DNA of 7,310 bases from JANRKG01 sp033763635 (GTDB lineage Bacteria; Cyanobacteriota; Cyanobacteriia; GCF-001939115): positions 1-7,310 of the forward strand of contig JANRKG010000058.1 in the NCBI GenBank assembly GCA_033763635.1, written 5' to 3'. The notes under the pieces are model-generated. The model was not told the origin of the DNA and did no database searches. It saw only the letters and a program-made list of their open reading frames with translations. Below, piece after piece: positions 6,048 to 7,310 of this stretch. The position numbers and the translations under genes were made by a program. Numbering within the stretch: position 1 is the first letter of the stretch; every line of letters begins with the position of its first letter.

Positions 6048-6356
6048 CTAAGCACTCGAAAATTTGCGGATTTGGTATTTATTGAATTCAACGATCGGGT
6101 ACGAAGCTCCCATTGCCGCAGTAAACTCCCGATCCACTCGCTCTAATTCTCTTTGGGGAATGGACTGCCACAATTCCAGACTCTCCCACCGAATCATGAA
6201 CACCACCTCTTCAGGTTTCTCCAGATTCAACCAGACTTCTTTTCCCAAAAAACCAGGGCATGTTTCTAAAAATCGAGTCCAAATTTCGGCATCCGTTTTT
6301 ACGTAAGTCTCTCGTACTTCAGCAGGTACTTGGACCCGTAACCATTCAATGACCAT
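6048..6356 (-). CDS. TIGR03792 family uncharacterised cyanobacterial protein, 102 residues
   Basis: The opening MVIEWLRVQVPAE, the central IWTRFLETCPGFLGKEVWLN, then EEVVFMIRWESLELWQSIP, and the C-terminal YQIRKF match my memory of TIGR03792, an uncharacterised family of about 100 residues found in cyanobacteria. The beta-alpha-beta-beta-alpha-beta pattern with PGFLGKEVW and a following VVFMIRW strand is that of the dimeric alpha/beta-barrel (ABM-like) fold, whose members range from monooxygenases to heme-degrading enzymes. No conserved catalytic histidine stands out here, so no enzymatic role is assigned. The length is typical and the gene looks intact. There is no signal peptide, so it is probably cytoplasmic. 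The start is supported by an AAAGGA ribosome site close upstream. It lies 75 bases after the membrane-anchored TPR gene on the same strand and could be co-transcribed with it. Confidence 0.87.
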   Translation of the reverse strand: MVIEWLRVQVPAEVRETYVKTDAEIWTRFLETCPGFLGKEVWLNLEKPEEVVFMIRWESLELWQSIPQRELERVDREFTAAMGASYPIVEFNKYQIRKFSSA

Positions 6357-6360
6357 AAAT

Positions 6361-6366
6361 TCCTTT
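6361..6366 (-). promoter_or_regulatory. Ribosome binding site for the TIGR03792 gene
   Basis: On the minus strand AAAGGA precedes the ATG at 6356 by four bases. It is the clearest Shine-Dalgarno-like sequence in the window and fixes this start. Confidence 0.5.
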
Positions 6367-6420
6367 CACTGTATTTTTGATAGGTTAAAACGATCCGACG
6401 ACCATCCTTATGAGTTTTTC

Positions 6421-6448
6421 CCTTCTGCCTTCTACCCTCTGCCTTCCA
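6421..6448. repeat. Four degenerate CCTTCTG heptamers overlapping a stop codon
   Basis: CCTTCTG, CCTTCTA, CCCTCTG and CCTTCCA follow one another without gaps. Short tandem heptamers of this kind are common in intergenic DNA of filamentous cyanobacteria. The second unit supplies the TAG stop (6432-6434) of the minus-strand TPR gene, and the third and fourth encode its last residues. Confidence 0.65.
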
Positions 6449-7310
6449 TTGTTCGAGTCAGCATTTCCCAATCTTGAATGGCCCGTTTCGACCAGAGCCA
6501 ATTCTGATCTAATACCTTGGGATGAAATTGCTTCGGGCTTTCTGCCTTCACTTTGAGGTACAGTTCTCGCGATCGGCTCAAGAGGGCATTTCGTTTTGCG
6601 GTTGGCCTTCCTTCTGCGGATTGCAACAGCACCAGGGCTAACCCGGCGTAGGTGGTTAGAATCTCTTGATCGAATGCAGGATTTGTTTGGGGCTGCGCTT
6701 CAGCGATCGGCTGGTTGTGCGTCTGCTGCTGACGAGCCGCGACCCGCTTTTCTTCCAGAAGGTAAAGGGCTTGAAACCAGGTGCGATCGGCCTGGTCTAA
6801 TTTTCCTTCTGCATAGTAAGCAAATCCCAGAGCAATCTGATACAGGGGAACGTTGGGTTGCCTTTGAATTGCCATATCCCAGTAGGTCCGGGCTTCTTTG
6901 ATACTATGTCGTCGATCGCCCGCTTCAACGGCTTGCCATGCCAGTCGTCCTTTCAAAAAGTAGACCGGGGGTTGATTTGCTTCTGGTCCAGTCAGGCTTT
7001 TGAGAACCTGTTGGGCGGGTTCCCGGTCATTGCGATCTAGTAAATGCTGGATAGCCTGATACCCCAGGTTAGGGTTTTGTTGTTGAAAGCTCTCGATTGC
7101 CAGGGTGGTCAGCCGATCGGTGCTGAGGGTGGATAAGTCGGAGCGATCAATTCTCTGCGTTGAGGATGGGACTGGAGCTAATTGGTTTTCCGGTCGTAAG
7201 TAGGGCAGGGTACGAGAAAGCAGGGTCACTGTGACGACCCCCATTGCTAGCACGATCGTCGCCCAAACGACAGGCCACGACGCAAGAAAGAGTTTGAGCC
7301 GCAGGAGGGG
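6432..7310 (-). CDS. Membrane-anchored TPR protein, N-terminus cut by the right edge
   Basis: The frame is open from the right edge to the TAG at 6432-6434, giving 292 visible residues. A GTG at 7253 and an ATG at 7244 are internal: they lie inside a hydrophobic helix (visible residues about 9-31, with WPVVWATIVLAMGVV) that continues upstream in frame with no other start codon. Basic residues before the helix (R4, K6) suggest a signal-anchor with the C-terminal part outside the cytoplasm. A Ser/Thr-rich spacer follows, then helical repeats. The clearest TPRs are at about 114-153 (VYFLKGRLAWQA, then YWDMAIQRQPN) and 154-187 (LYQIALGFAYYAEGKLDQAD). A Gln-rich linker (about 191-211) leads to more helices (ILTTYAGLALVLLQSAEG). 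The role is probably protein binding at the membrane; the partner is unknown. It heads the three minus-strand genes seen here. Confidence 0.85.
   Translation of the reverse strand, partial: PLLRLKLFLASWPVVWATIVLAMGVVTVTLLSRTLPYLRPENQLAPVPSSTQRIDRSDLSTLSTDRLTTLAIESFQQQNPNLGYQAIQHLLDRNDREPAQQVLKSLTGPEANQPPVYFLKGRLAWQAVEAGDRRHSIKEARTYWDMAIQRQPNVPLYQIALGFAYYAEGKLDQADRTWFQALYLLEEKRVAARQQQTHNQPIAEAQPQTNPAFDQEILTTYAGLALVLLQSAEGRPTAKRNALLSRSRELYLKVKAESPKQFHPKVLDQNWLWSKRAIQDWEMLTRTMEGRG

Overview
The window looks like chromosomal DNA from a cyanobacterium, probably a filamentous or otherwise large-genome type. The octamer GCGATCGC (HIP1, the highly iterated palindrome of cyanobacteria) occurs seven times where about 0.1 would be expected by chance. 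One gene belongs to an uncharacterised protein family confined to cyanobacteria (TIGR03792). A degenerate heptamer tract and very long pentapeptide and TPR proteins fit the same assignment. I see no rRNA, tRNA, CRISPR array, transposase, phage gene or integration site.

Layout. On the plus strand: (1) the 3' end of a beta-propeller-like gene, open at the left edge and ending at 675; (2) a 175-bp gap with a strong hairpin and a possible promoter; (3) a 573-residue pentapeptide-repeat protein (851-2572) with 58 unbroken repeats, a cyanobacterial-type C-terminal extension, a polyproline linker and a helical tail; (4) a 109-bp gap with two inverted repeats; (5) a TPR protein of about 944 residues (2682-5516) made almost wholly of 27 TPRs. 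On the minus strand, converging on it: (6) a small conserved hypothetical protein (5561-5866) with an 18-bp tandem duplication directly before its start codon; (7) a TIGR03792 protein (6048-6356); (8) a membrane-anchored TPR protein (6432 to beyond the right edge) whose stop codon lies inside a heptamer repeat.

How the genes may work together. Four of the six genes encode repeat or solenoid folds: propeller, right-handed beta-helix, long alpha-solenoid, and membrane-tethered TPR. No enzyme is recognisable. Genes 2 and 3 are the likeliest functional pair because they are adjacent and co-directional, but the inverted repeats between them leave co-transcription open. The three minus-strand genes could form a loose operon, though the 75- and 181-bp gaps weaken this.

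No clear undescribed system is present. The best leads are the two-TPR (204-bp) higher-order periodicity in the big TPR gene, the uninterrupted 58-unit beta-helix with one anomalous coil and an unfamiliar tail behind a C9 tract, and the leader duplication at 5867-5902.
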